Below are positions 36,757 to 45,523 of a stretch of 64,000 nucleotides of DNA, piece by piece; positions within the stretch are counted from its first letter, which is position 1; every line of letters begins with the position of its first letter. Below the pieces are notes generated by a model. That model was not told where the DNA came from and did no database searches. It saw only the letters and a list, made by a program, of their open reading frames with translations. The stretch is from Streptomyces profundus (lineage in GTDB: Bacteria > Actinomycetota > Actinomycetes > Streptomycetales > Streptomycetaceae). The stretch covers positions 4,400,501-4,464,500 of the forward strand of contig NZ_CP082362.1 in NCBI RefSeq assembly GCF_020740535.1, in the 5' to 3' direction. The translations under genes were made by a program, and so were the position numbers.

Positions 36757-37691
36757 CAGCAAAGCTCCTCAGCGGTGAGCTCGGTCATCTCCGCCTCGGT
36801 GAACCCGAAGGGTGCGACGATCTCCAGCAGCTCGCCGCTCTCCTTGAGCTTGTGCAACTCCTCGTTGAAGGCGTTGCGCAGGTTCTGCTCGGAGAGCCGG
36901 AAGGCGAAGCCGCCGGCGCCGTAGGCCGGCTCGCCGTTGACGATCGGGACGAACGCCTCGGTCGCCTCGACCTGGCTGTTGCCCTCGACCACGCCCATGA
37001 CCGTCACATTGGTCCCGGCGAACGCGTCGGCGCGTCCCTGCGACACGGCGTCGAGGCCGGCCACCTGGTCGGGCAGGATCAGCAGCCTGCTGTTGGGTAC
37101 GCCGGCGGCCAGCGCGTAGTCGATCTCCGCGTACGCCTGGCCGGTGGCCAGGGTGAGGCCCTGCTCGGCGATGTCCTCGTATCGGGTGATGCCGTGGGGA
37201 TTGCCCGCCGGAACGATGAACGAGTCCGGCATCTGGTAGTCGGGATCGGAGAAAAGGACCTGGGCGCATCGCTCAGGGGTGATGTACATGCCGGCGGAGA
37301 CCACGTCGAAGGTTCTGGCCTTGAGCCCGGGGATCAACGCGCTGAAGTCGACCGGTACCGGTTCGACGTTGTCGACGCCCAGTCGTTGGAAAAGGACCTT
37401 GGCGATCTCCGGGGCCTCGCCCGTGGGCTCGCCGTCGTCGTTGATGTAGCCGAAGGGGGGCTCGTTGGCGATGCCGACCTTCACGGTGCCCGAATCGCGC
37501 AGCCGCTCCAGCAGATCACCCCCCTCCACCTTGCCCTCGGCGGGGACCCGACTGCAGCCGGCCGCCGCCAAGCCGCCGAAGACGGCGGCGCCGGCCAGCA
37601 GCGATCGCCGGCTGAGGCCGGCTCGCCGGTGTCTGTCGCTCGGAAACTCTCTCTCTGGTGGAGCCATGGCCGCGCGGCTACCCAGACTCAC
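36756..37691 (-). CDS. ehuB: Ectoine/hydroxyectoine-binding lipoprotein
   Basis: The protein has 311 residues from GTG 37691, or 303 from ATG 37667; neither has a strong ribosome binding site. The N-terminus has a twin-arginine motif and lipobox (GLSRRSLLAGAAVFGG, then LAAAGCS), so it is probably exported by Tat and lipidated. The SBP_bac_3 fold is shown by SGTVKVGIANEPPFGYIND, PEIAKVLFQRLG and FDVVSAGMYITPERC. The EhuBCDA naming rests on the gene order B-C-D-A and the sequence features; substrate preference is from the family. Confidence 0.9.
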   Translation of the reverse strand: MSLGSRAAMAPPEREFPSDRHRRAGLSRRSLLAGAAVFGGLAAAGCSRVPAEGKVEGGDLLERLRDSGTVKVGIANEPPFGYINDDGEPTGEAPEIAKVLFQRLGVDNVEPVPVDFSALIPGLKARTFDVVSAGMYITPERCAQVLFSDPDYQMPDSFIVPAGNPHGITRYEDIAEQGLTLATGQAYAEIDYALAAGVPNSRLLILPDQVAGLDAVSQGRADAFAGTNVTVMGVVEGNSQVEATEAFVPIVNGEPAYGAGGFAFRLSEQNLRNAFNEELHKLKESGELLEIVAPFGFTEAEMTELTAEELC

Positions 37692-37728
37692 CGCATCTAT
37701 GCGGGGCTCTTCGTGTAATGGGTCTCGT

Positions 37729-38985
37729 TTAGGTCTCGGAAATGGAGGAGGCCGAGCCGGCCTCCCGGAGCCGTGCGCGGCCCCGCAGGGTGAGGACCAC
37801 CGAGGCGCAGACGGCAGCCAGCAGGGAGGCCAACAGCACGGCCACCTTGACGTGTTCCTCCAGCGCCGGGTCGTCGACGAAGGCCAGCTCCGTGATCAGC
37901 AGGGAGACGGTGAACCCGATGCCGGCCAGCAGAGCGAGCCCCGCTACATCGCCCCAGCGCAGCGCTGGGTTGAGTCGGGCGCGGGTGAACCTGGCCATGA
38001 GATAACTGGCACCGAAGATGCCCAGCAGCTTGCCCAGGAAAAGCCCGGCCACCACACCCAGGGCCTCCGGCTCGCCCGCCATCTCGCCGATGGTGTTGGG
38101 GGACACGGAGACCCCCGCCGCGAACAGCGCGAAGATCGGCACCGCGAGGCCCGCCGAGTACGGGTGCACCAGATGACCGATGTGCTCCGCGGGCGACTCC
38201 TCCTCGTCGTCCCTCGGGGTCGCCCGCAGCAACATGCCGAGTGCCACGCCCGCGACCGTGGCGTGCACCCCGCTGTGGTACATCAGCACCCAGACCGCCA
38301 CCCCTAGCGGAACGTACACATACCAGCCGCGCACCCCCCGACCGTGCAGCAGCCGGAAGACCACGAGCCCGGCCACCGCGCCCAGCAGGGCCAGGAAGTC
38401 GAGGTCGGAGGTGAAGAAGATCGCGATCACCAGGATGGCGATCAGGTCGTCCACGATCGCCAGGGTCAGTAGGAAGGTGCGCAGCGCGCTCGGCAGATGG
38501 CGGCCGACGACGGCTAGCACGCCGAGGGCGAACGCGATGTCGGTGGCCATGGGCACCGCCCAGCCGTCCGAGAGCCCACCCTGTGGCAGGGCCACGACCA
38601 GGTAGATCAGCGCCGGAACCGCCATGCCGCCGATGGCCGCCACCACGGGGATCGCGGCAGCTGCCGGGCGGCGCAGCTCGCCCACGGTCAGCTCGCGCTT
38701 CAACTCGGTGCCGGCGACGAAGAAGAAGATCGCCAACAGCCCGTCCGCCGCCCAGTGTCCCACGGACAGGTCGAGCCCGAGGAAGGGGATCGTGAGGTGG
38801 TGGTTCCGCAGGTCGGTGTAGCCATCGCTCAGCGGGGAGTTGGCCAGCAGGAGAGCGAGGGCGGCGGCCACCAGGAGCAGCATGCCACCGGTGACCTCAA
38901 GGCGAAGAAAGTCCGCGACGGAGCGGCGGTCCCGCTCGGCAGGAGTGAGCCTTATTTTCTGAGGAACCTTGAGGGGCGGGGTCAT
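37729..38985 (-). CDS. nhaA: Na+/H+ antiporter NhaA
   Basis: ATG 38985 (MTPPLKVPQKIRLTPAERD) is behind AAAGGC; the in-frame extension to 39048 was not used. The protein has 418 residues and 12 predicted membrane segments. The paired Asp of transport are in TLAIVDDLIAILVIA. Other signatures are LLAIFFFVAGTELKRELTVGEL and AVPMATDIAFALGVLAVVG. It gives sodium and pH homeostasis, which fits well next to an ectoine-uptake operon. It lies upstream of ehuB on the same strand with only 37 bp between. Confidence 0.95.
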   Translation of the reverse strand: MTPPLKVPQKIRLTPAERDRRSVADFLRLEVTGGMLLLVAAALALLLANSPLSDGYTDLRNHHLTIPFLGLDLSVGHWAADGLLAIFFFVAGTELKRELTVGELRRPAAAAIPVVAAIGGMAVPALIYLVVALPQGGLSDGWAVPMATDIAFALGVLAVVGRHLPSALRTFLLTLAIVDDLIAILVIAIFFTSDLDFLALLGAVAGLVVFRLLHGRGVRGWYVYVPLGVAVWVLMYHSGVHATVAGVALGMLLRATPRDDEEESPAEHIGHLVHPYSAGLAVPIFALFAAGVSVSPNTIGEMAGEPEALGVVAGLFLGKLLGIFGASYLMARFTRARLNPALRWGDVAGLALLAGIGFTVSLLITELAFVDDPALEEHVKVAVLLASLLAAVCASVVLTLRGRARLREAGSASSISET

Positions 38986-39054
38986 ACGGTGCCTTTCGAA
39001 CGGAAGACGGGTCGCGGACTTCGACGCCGACCAGTCTTCCCGGCACACCCTGCC

Positions 39055-39591
39055 CTACTTTACCGGATGGTGCACCAGGACCAGCACGTCAGGGGGTTGG
39101 TTCTCCTCCTCCGGTGTCTCCGCGAGCGCCGCCTCATAGGCGGTGAACGCCCGGACCACGGCGGCGCGTTCGGCCGGTTGGAGCGGGGCCAGCGCGGTGC
39201 GCCAGGCGCGGGCGCCGGGGGAGAGCCAGCGTTCCAGCACCGGACGCTTGGCCTCGGGGACGCTGACGATGCGCCGCCGCCGGTCCGCTTCGTCCTCGCG
39301 CCGGTCCAGCACGCCCTTTCTGCTCAGCTCGCCCACCAGCAGACTCGCCGTGGTCGGCGCCACCTCAAGGCGGTCGGCGAGGTCCCTGACCGTCATCGGG
39401 CCGTCGAGGAGCAGGAACGACAGCAGCGAGAGGTGGCGCGGGGCGAGCGCCATCTCCCGTAGTTCCTCGGGGACTTCCAGGCGTTTGATCCGGCCTACGG
39501 CGCGGGGCAGCACCAGCAGCAGGGTGCGGATGGCGGCGTCCAGATCGCCGTCGTCGTCCGCTGCGGGCTGGACGGGGGGCGAGATGGCCAT
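39055..39591 (-). CDS. MarR-family transcriptional regulator
   Basis: ATG 39591 follows GGAAG; the in-frame ORF could extend to 39723 but that would run into the divergent gene. The protein has 178 residues. The winged helix is LRHLSLLSFLLLDGP-like, then MTVRDLADRLEVAPTTASLLVGELSRKGVLDRREDEADRR. It is divergent from a tautomerase-like gene, with an imperfect palindrome in between, and so probably represses it and itself. Confidence 0.88.
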   Translation of the reverse strand: MAISPPVQPAADDDGDLDAAIRTLLLVLPRAVGRIKRLEVPEELREMALAPRHLSLLSFLLLDGPMTVRDLADRLEVAPTTASLLVGELSRKGVLDRREDEADRRRRIVSVPEAKRPVLERWLSPGARAWRTALAPLQPAERAAVVRAFTAYEAALAETPEEENQPPDVLVLVHHPVK

Positions 39592-39601
39592 TACGTTTGC
39601 T

Positions 39602-39617
39602 TCCAAATCTATTTTGG
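39602..39617. promoter_or_regulatory. Candidate MarR operator
   Basis: CCAAATCTATTTTGG is an A/T-rich imperfect palindrome (arms CCAAA and TTTGG) in the 49-bp divergent region. A/T-rich dyads of this size are typical of MarR sites. Confidence 0.4.
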
Positions 39618-39640
39618 CTCCACTCGATACCGGAGGAAGT

Positions 39641-40030
39641 ATGCCGCACTGCACCGTCACCGTCGCCGAGGAACTCCTGGACGGGACCGTCGAGGAGCGC
39701 CTGGCCGAGCGCCTCACCGACACCGTGGTCTCCGTCTACGGCGACTGGGCCCGGCCCCTGGTGGTCATCGCCTTCCACGCCATCCCCACCGCGCGGTTCG
39801 CGGTGGGCGGCAAGCTCGGCACCGCGCCGGCCCCTGCCGTCCGACTGGAGAGCCGCGCCGGGATCTTCGAGCTGGTCCCGGACGCCGCCCCCCGACTGGC
39901 CGCCGGCCTCACCGACGCCCTGGCCGAGTCGCTCGGCGAGCGGTTCCGCCCGGACGTCGCCGTCACCCTGGTCGGGGTGGCCGACGACCGCTCGGCGGTC
40001 GGCGGCACGCTCTTCGCCGACCAGCCCTGA
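39641..40030 (+). CDS. Tautomerase-superfamily protein
   Basis: ATG 39641 follows GGAGGAAG. The protein has 129 residues and begins Met-Pro (MPHCTVTVAEELLDG). The N-terminal Pro, after Met removal, is the catalytic base in the 4-oxalocrotonate tautomerase/MIF superfamily. The segments FHAIPTARFAVGGKLG and TVVSVYGDWARPLVVIAF fit a two-repeat beta-alpha-beta fold. The substrate is unknown. It is likely controlled by the divergent MarR regulator. Confidence 0.75.
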   Translation: MPHCTVTVAEELLDGTVEERLAERLTDTVVSVYGDWARPLVVIAFHAIPTARFAVGGKLGTAPAPAVRLESRAGIFELVPDAAPRLAAGLTDALAESLGERFRPDVAVTLVGVADDRSAVGGTLFADQP

Positions 40031-40046
40031 ACGGTGAGGGCGCGGC

Positions 40047-40844
40047 TCAGGTGAGGTCGGCGAAGGTCTCCACGTCGCCGGTGCGTCCGGTCACCACGAT
40101 CACGTCCCCCGGCTCGATCACCGTCTCGGCGGTGGCGTGGGTGAACTGCCTGCCCGGCCGTTTGACGCCGACGACGGTGACCCCGTAGCGCCTGCGGACC
40201 CCGCTCTCGCCCAGCGGCATCCCCGTCGTCGTCTCCGGGGCGACCGTCTTGACCAGGGCGTAGTCGTCGTCGAACTCGATGAAGTTGAGCATCCGGCCGG
40301 TCACCAGATGGGCGACCCGCTCGCCCATCTCGTGCTCCGGCAGGATCACGTGGTGGGCGCCCAACCGCTCCAGGATCTTGCCGTGCTGGCGGCTGATCGC
40401 CTTGGCCCAGATGTTCGGCACGCCCTCGTCCAGCAGGTTGGAGGTGACCAGGATGCTCGCCTCCACATGGGTGCCGATGGCGACCACGGCGCGGCTGAAC
40501 TCCCGCACCCCGAGCTGGCGCAGCACCTCCTCGTCGGTGGCGTCGGCCTGCACCGCGTGGGTGAGGACGTCGCGGTGCTGGCGCACCAGCCGCTCGTCGG
40601 CGTCGATGCCGAGCACCTCCCAGCCCCTGCGCATCAGCTCCTCGGCCAGCGAGGTGCCGAAGCGGCCCAGGCCGACCACCGCGATCCGCTGCTCCTCCCG
40701 CGCCGGCCTGGGCGCCCGCCTCCCGCGCTCGCGCGCGGGGTCGTCGCAGTCGTCCGCGTGTTCGGGGTGTTCCGCGTGTTCTGCGTTATCGGGTCCCGTG
40801 TGCTTGCCGCGCCTGCGGCGCAGCGCGTGCAGATAGCTGCTCAT
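40047..40844 (-). CDS. ktrA: Potassium uptake regulatory protein (TrkA/KtrA type)
   Basis: The protein has 265 residues. An N-terminal basic and then acidic His/Glu-rich extension (EHAEHPEHADDCDD) precedes an RCK_N domain with Rossmann motif IAVVGLGRFGTSLAEEL and Asp in VLGIDADERLV. Then comes an RCK_C domain ending with VIVVTGRTGDVETFADL. KtrA gates KtrB with ATP/ADP or c-di-AMP binding. The gene starts 28 bp after ktrB, and they form an operon. The His/Glu repeat is unusual for KtrA. Confidence 0.92.
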   Translation of the reverse strand: MSSYLHALRRRRGKHTGPDNAEHAEHPEHADDCDDPARERGRRAPRPAREEQRIAVVGLGRFGTSLAEELMRRGWEVLGIDADERLVRQHRDVLTHAVQADATDEEVLRQLGVREFSRAVVAIGTHVEASILVTSNLLDEGVPNIWAKAISRQHGKILERLGAHHVILPEHEMGERVAHLVTGRMLNFIEFDDDYALVKTVAPETTTGMPLGESGVRRRYGVTVVGVKRPGRQFTHATAETVIEPGDVIVVTGRTGDVETFADLT

Positions 40845-40872
40845 GTCGCTCCATGGTGGTGCCGGTGGTTCG

Positions 40873-42249
40873 TCAACCGATGATCGGCCGTTCGGCGGGG
40901 AGCCGGTACCGCTGGGGCCTGGCCCGCAGGGCGAGCGCGGAGACCAGGGTGATGGGGCCGACCCGGCCGATGAACATCAGCGCGATGATGATCAGTTGGC
41001 AGCTCGCCGGGCTCTCCCTGACCAGGCCCGAATGGAGACCGGCGGTGCCGAAGGCCGAGACCGCGGTGAAGATCACCAGCTCGGCCCTCGCCTCCAGCAC
41101 GGCCATCAGCGCGATGGCCGCGACGGTCACCAGCGCCACGCTCAGCAGCGTGACGGTGAGCGCCTGGCGCACCACCTCCGCGGTGAGCCGGCGACCGAAG
41201 AGCTGGGCCTCCCGCTGCCCGTTGACCTCGGCGAGCACGGCGGCGCCGAGCACCGCGACCGTGGTCACCTTGATGCCGCCCGCGGTGCCGGCGCTGCCGC
41301 CGCCGACGAACATCAGCAGCGAGGTGCCCAGCAGCGTCTCCGGCTCCATCGCGGCGATGTCCGTGGTGTTGAACCCGGCGGTGCGCGCGACCGTGGAGTG
41401 GAAGAAGGCGTTGAGCAGCTTGCCGCCGACGCCGAACGAGCCGAACGTCTCCGCGTTGGACCACTCGAAGGCCAGGGTCAGCGCCGTCCCGCCGACCAGC
41501 AGCAGCGCGCTGGTGGCCAGCGTGAGGCGCAGATGGAGCGACCAGCGGTGGAAGCCGCGTTCGCGACGGGTGGCGCGGGCGCGCAGCAGTTCGATGATCA
41601 CGGGGAAGCCGAGGCCGCCGAGCAGCGCGGCCAGCGCGATCGGCAGCAGGGTCCAGGGGTCGTGGGCGAACGGGGTGAGATTGCCCGGGTAGGGGCTGAG
41701 GCCCGCGTTGTTGAACGCCGAGATCGCGTGGAAGACGCCGTGGTAGAGCGCCTCGCCCAGGGGCTCCTGGTAGTGGAGGGCGAGTCGGGCGGTGAGCAGC
41801 AGCGCGGTCACCGCCTCGACGGTGACGGTGATCAGCGCGACGCGGAGCAGCAGCCGGCGGATGTCGCCGCTGCCCGCGCTGGTCTCGGTGTCCAGGCTGA
41901 GGGCGGTGCGCAGCCGCAGCTTCCCGGCCACCAGCAGGGCCAGCAGCGAGGCCAGCGTCATGATGCCGAAGCCGCCGATCTGGACCAGGGCGAGCACCAC
42001 GGTGTCCCCGAAGCCGCTCCAGTAGGTGCCGGTGTCCACCAGGAACAGGCCGGTCACGCAGACGCCGGAGGTCGCGGTGAAGAGGGCGGTCAGCAGGCTG
42101 GGGGACTCGCCCTGGGCGGAGGCGACGGGGAGCTTCAGCAGCACCGTGCCCAGCACGATGGCCAGGGCCAGGGCGAGCACCACGAGGCGGGCCGGGTGGG
42201 TCTGGGCGAGCAGCCGGCGCAGCGGGATCGCGAGGTGCGCCACGGGCAT
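40873..42249 (-). CDS. ktrB: Potassium uptake membrane subunit (TrkH/KtrB type)
   Basis: The protein has 458 residues and four M1-P-M2 repeats. Filter-like regions include ALFTATSGVCVTGLFLVDTG, GVFHAISAFNNAGLSPYPG, FHSTVARTAGFNTTDI and FTAVSAFGTAGLHSGL. It transports potassium, often with sodium, and needs KtrA. The lack of a long N-terminal extension favours the KtrB type over TrkH. Confidence 0.94.
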   Translation of the reverse strand: MPVAHLAIPLRRLLAQTHPARLVVLALALAIVLGTVLLKLPVASAQGESPSLLTALFTATSGVCVTGLFLVDTGTYWSGFGDTVVLALVQIGGFGIMTLASLLALLVAGKLRLRTALSLDTETSAGSGDIRRLLLRVALITVTVEAVTALLLTARLALHYQEPLGEALYHGVFHAISAFNNAGLSPYPGNLTPFAHDPWTLLPIALAALLGGLGFPVIIELLRARATRRERGFHRWSLHLRLTLATSALLLVGGTALTLAFEWSNAETFGSFGVGGKLLNAFFHSTVARTAGFNTTDIAAMEPETLLGTSLLMFVGGGSAGTAGGIKVTTVAVLGAAVLAEVNGQREAQLFGRRLTAEVVRQALTVTLLSVALVTVAAIALMAVLEARAELVIFTAVSAFGTAGLHSGLVRESPASCQLIIIALMFIGRVGPITLVSALALRARPQRYRLPAERPIIG

Positions 42250-42445
42250 CCCCGTTTCTGCTCGCGGGTGGACGCGGGTGTGCGGAGGCCGTGGGCGGGC
42301 ACGGCTGACAGCGAGTCAGCATAGCCAGTGAGCGGGGCTTTTGGCCGCTTCTGGGGCGCTTTGCCGGGGAGCGGTGGGGAAGTGTACTGGCGCACGCGGG
42401 TATTAAGGATGTATTAATATGGTCAAGTGACCTCGGGGGGGTGAC
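42250..42445. promoter_or_regulatory. Divergent promoter region, ktrB / YqiJ-like gene
   Basis: 196 bp. Bases 42401-42420 are strikingly A/T-rich for this genome, with a direct repeat TATTAA-GGATG-TATTAA followed by TATGGTCAAG. This suggests a promoter or a regulator site for the flotillin module. No ydaO (c-di-AMP) riboswitch-like structure was seen upstream of ktrB. Confidence 0.45.
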
Positions 42446-43126
42446 ATGGGCGACTTCTTTTCCACCGCGTTGGATTTTCCCGCTGTCGTCTTCTCCATCC
42501 CCCTGGCCGTGGTGTTGCTCTACTGGCTGTTCGCCCTCGCCTTCGGCGTGGGCGCTGGCGATGTGGACGCCGATGTGTCCGCCGACGCCGGCGCGGGCGG
42601 TGGATTCGGCTGGTTCGGTCTCGGCGGGGTTCCGCTCGCCGTGCCGCTGTCGCTGCTGGTGGCCCTCGCGTGGTTCGTCTCCATGGCGGGCGCCGAGCTG
42701 ATCGACGAAGGGGTCGGTCAGGCGGTCGTGCCGCCGGTGGCCCTGTTCGTCGGCTGGGCCGGCAGCTGGCTGGCGGTCAGACCGCTGCGCCGGCTCTTCC
42801 GGGCCGAGAGCGGGATCTACCACCAGGACTTCGTCGGCCGGGTGTGCGAGGTGCGCACCAGCCGGGTCACCGGGGGCTTCGGACAGGCCGAGGTGGCCGC
42901 CGACGACGGCGGCACCGCGATCATCCAGATCCGCGCCGAGGGCCCTGAGGCGGACGAACTTGCCTCCGGACACCGGGCGTTGATCTACGGCTACGAGTCC
43001 GATGGCGGGTTCTTCTGGGTCGCGCCCTACGACGCCGGCCCGTTGGAGCTCGACCGGGCGGACGCGCCCGTCGAGGATCCAGGACCTGACGAACCCGGGC
43101 CCGGCCGAAACCGGGCACGGGGCTGA
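42446..43126 (+). CDS. YqiJ-like (DUF1449) membrane protein with OB-fold domain
   Basis: The protein has 226 residues behind GGGGGGGTGAC. Membrane segments lie at about residues 12-35 (FPAVVFSIPLAVVLLYWLF) and 60-110 (VPLAVPLSLLVALAWFVSM, VPPVALFVGWAGSWLAV). They are followed by a soluble OB-type domain (GRVCEVRTSRVTGGFGQAEV and ADELASGHRALIYGYESDGG). It resembles YqiJ, the usual partner of the YqiK flotillin, and NfeD proteins. It lies 251 bp upstream of the flotillin gene in the same direction. Confidence 0.82.
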   Translation: MGDFFSTALDFPAVVFSIPLAVVLLYWLFALAFGVGAGDVDADVSADAGAGGGFGWFGLGGVPLAVPLSLLVALAWFVSMAGAELIDEGVGQAVVPPVALFVGWAGSWLAVRPLRRLFRAESGIYHQDFVGRVCEVRTSRVTGGFGQAEVAADDGGTAIIQIRAEGPEADELASGHRALIYGYESDGGFFWVAPYDAGPLELDRADAPVEDPGPDEPGPGRNRARG

Positions 43127-43377
43127 CAGCGTCCTCGTCTTCAGTCGGACGTTCACCGCTCCACCACCTCGATCTCGTTCCCACACAGCTGCCACACCCG
43201 TCACACCGTCGCGCCGCACATGTGCCACACGTCGGCCGCGATCGGGCGCCCAGGCGCCCGCGCGCAGGTGTGCGGTCACCACCGGGCGCTCCGCACCGTC
43301 GCGACCCACCGCGAACGGGGCGCCGCCGCGCGGGCCTTGCCGCCCGCCGACTCGAACACACAAGGGGGGCCAACCTC
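43127..43377 (+). other. Leader between the YqiJ-like gene and the flotillin gene
   Basis: 251 bp without a supported gene. The flotillin reading frame stays open here from 43222, but the product up to 43377 is Arg/Pro-rich and unlike flotillin. An AAGGGGGG ribosome binding site precedes ATG 43378. Confidence 0.5.
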
Positions 43378-45426
43378 ATGGACACTCTCGGGACCAGCCT
43401 CGGCGTGCTGATCGCCGCGATCCTGATCATCGTTCTGGCCACGTTGTTCCTGCTCACCCGGCTCTTCCGCAAGGTGGAGCAGGGCAAGGCACTGATCGTC
43501 TCCAAGGTGCGCAAGGTGGATGTCACCTTCACCGGGGCCGTGGTGCTGCCGGTGCTGCACCGGGCGGAGATCATGGACATCTCCGTGAAGGCCATCGAGA
43601 TCGGCCGTACCGGCCACGAGGGCCTGATCTGCAAGGACAACATCCGCGCCGATATCCGCATCTCGTTCTTCGTGCGGGTCAACAAGACGGTGTCCGACGT
43701 GATCAAGGTGGCCCAGGCCATCGGCACCGAGCGCGCCAGCGACCGCGCCACGCTCCAGGAGCTGTTCAACGCGAAGTTCTCCGAGGCGCTCAAGACCGTC
43801 GGCAAGCAGCTGGACTTCGCCGACCTCTACACCAAGCGTGACGAGTTCCGCGACCGCATCATCGCCGTCATCGGCACCGACCTCAACGGCTACAGCCTGG
43901 AGGACGCGGCGATCGACTACCTGGAGCAGACCCCGCTCGGCCAGCTCGACAAGAACAACATCCTGGACGCCCAGGGCATCCGGAAGATCACCGAACTCAC
44001 CGCCGCCCAGCATGTGTTGACCAACGAGTTCCGGCGCCACGAGGAGAAGGAGATCACCCGCCAGAACGTGGACGCCAAGGAGGCCGTCCTGGAGCTGGAG
44101 CGCCGGCAGGCCGATGCGGAGATCAAGCAGCGCCGCGAGATCGAGACCGTGCGGGCCCGCGAGGAGGCCGAGACCGCGCGCGTCCAGGCCGAGGAGCGGC
44201 TGCGCGCCCAGGCCGCGCACCTGAAGACCGAGGAGGTCCTCGGGGTGCAGAACGAGAACCGCGAGCGCGAGGTCGCCGTCGCCCGGCTCAACCGGGACCG
44301 CGTGGTGGCCATCGAGAACGAGCGGATCGAGAAGGACCGGATGCTTGAGGTCATCGCCCGCGACCGGGAGACCGGCCTCACCCGCATCGCCGCCGACAAG
44401 GAACTGGAAGGCGAGAAGCGGGACATCGCCGATGTGATCCGGGAGCGGATCGCCGTCGAGAAGACCGTCGCCCAGCAGGAGGAGGACATCAAGCGGCTGC
44501 GCACCGTCGAGGAGGCCGAGCGCGACCGCCAGTCCGTCATCATCGCCGCCGAGGCCGAGGCCCAGGAGCGGCTCGTCAAGGACATCAAGGCCGCTGAGGC
44601 CGCCGAGACGGCCGCCGTCCACCGGGCCAACGAGACCCTCACCATCGCCGAGGCCCAGCGCAAGGCGGCCGAGCTGGAGGCGCAGGCCGCGATCCGGCTG
44701 GCCGAGGGCAAGCGCGCCGAGGCCGCAGCGCCCGGCATGGCCGAGGCCGAGGTGCAGGAGCGGATGGCGCAGGCCATCGCCGCGACCAAGCGGGCCGAGG
44801 CGGACGCCGCCCGGGAGATGGGCCTGGCCGAGGCCGAGGCACTGCGCGAGAAGATGGGCGCCGAGGCGACCGGCATCAAGGAGAAGGCCGAGTCGATGGC
44901 CGCGCTGGACGCGGCCAGCCGCGAGCACGAGGAGTACCGGCTGCGCCTGGAGGCCGACAAGGACGTCAGGCTCGCCGGCATCGACGTGCACCGGCAGATC
45001 GCCGAGGCCCAGGCATCCCTGGTCGGTGCCGGGTTGGAGAAGGCGAAGATCGACATCGTCGGCGGCGACACGGTGTTCTTCGAGAAGCTGGTCGGCGCCA
45101 TCTCGGCCGGCAAGAGCCTCGACGGCTTCATCGACCGCTCCGAGCACGCCCAGGCCATGGCGGGCCCCTGGCTGGACAAGGAGAACTCCACCTTCACCCA
45201 GGACCTCGGCCGGATGGTCGGCGGCCTGGGCGCCTCCGGAATGCGCGATCTGACGATCGCCGGGTTGCTCAGCGGCCTGATCGCCAAGGGCGGTGACGCC
45301 AGCGGCCAGTTGGGCGGTCTGCTGGAGACGCTGCGGGCCCAGGGCCTCGGCGACACCCGCGTCGCCGAACTGGCCGGCGCCAACGGCACCCTGATCAAGG
45401 GCGAGGGACCCCGCCTGGAGAAGTGA
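43378..45426 (+). CDS. Flotillin-family SPFH protein (YqiK type)
   Basis: The protein has 682 residues from ATG 43378. An N-terminal membrane helix (GVLIAAILIIVLATLFLLT) is followed by an SPFH domain (about residues 35-210, with KALIVSKVRKVDVTFTGAVV and ADIRISFFVRVNKTVSDVIK). A very long coiled coil (about 240-560) is rich in Ala, Glu and Arg (such as QRREIETVRAREEAETARVQ). The C-terminal 120 residues are Gly-rich (LIAKGGDASGQLGGLLETL). Flotillins organise membrane microdomains. Its partners here are the YqiJ-like protein and the ATPase downstream. Confidence 0.93.
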   Translation: MDTLGTSLGVLIAAILIIVLATLFLLTRLFRKVEQGKALIVSKVRKVDVTFTGAVVLPVLHRAEIMDISVKAIEIGRTGHEGLICKDNIRADIRISFFVRVNKTVSDVIKVAQAIGTERASDRATLQELFNAKFSEALKTVGKQLDFADLYTKRDEFRDRIIAVIGTDLNGYSLEDAAIDYLEQTPLGQLDKNNILDAQGIRKITELTAAQHVLTNEFRRHEEKEITRQNVDAKEAVLELERRQADAEIKQRREIETVRAREEAETARVQAEERLRAQAAHLKTEEVLGVQNENREREVAVARLNRDRVVAIENERIEKDRMLEVIARDRETGLTRIAADKELEGEKRDIADVIRERIAVEKTVAQQEEDIKRLRTVEEAERDRQSVIIAAEAEAQERLVKDIKAAEAAETAAVHRANETLTIAEAQRKAAELEAQAAIRLAEGKRAEAAAPGMAEAEVQERMAQAIAATKRAEADAAREMGLAEAEALREKMGAEATGIKEKAESMAALDAASREHEEYRLRLEADKDVRLAGIDVHRQIAEAQASLVGAGLEKAKIDIVGGDTVFFEKLVGAISAGKSLDGFIDRSEHAQAMAGPWLDKENSTFTQDLGRMVGGLGASGMRDLTIAGLLSGLIAKGGDASGQLGGLLETLRAQGLGDTRVAELAGANGTLIKGEGPRLEK

Positions 45427-45431
45427 GGGGC

Positions 45432-45480
45432 GGCGCCCCCGCCCTCCCCCGGCGACCCGCCGGGGGAGGGCGGGGGCGCC
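45432..45480 (+). terminator. Perfect 23-bp hairpin between the flotillin and ATPase genes
   Basis: Bases 45432-45454 (from GGCGCCCCCGCCC on) pair perfectly with 45458-45480 across a 3-nt loop, only 5 nt after the flotillin stop. It is long and G/C-only. It may terminate most transcripts and lower the level of the downstream ATPase, or protect the flotillin mRNA from 3' decay. Confidence 0.8.
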
Positions 45481-45523
45481 GGGCGGGGCTTGGACGGCAC
45501 AGACACGGCTGGGGGTAGCGAAG

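Noticed and set aside
42250..42445. c-di-AMP (ydaO) riboswitch upstream of ktrB
   Set aside because: I looked for its conserved core and pseudoknot bases on the minus strand and found none.
40841..43363. 840-codon minus-strand frame spanning ktrB and the YqiJ-like gene
   Set aside because: It crosses an intergenic region and two well-supported genes in other frames, and its protein is Arg/Pro/Gly-rich.
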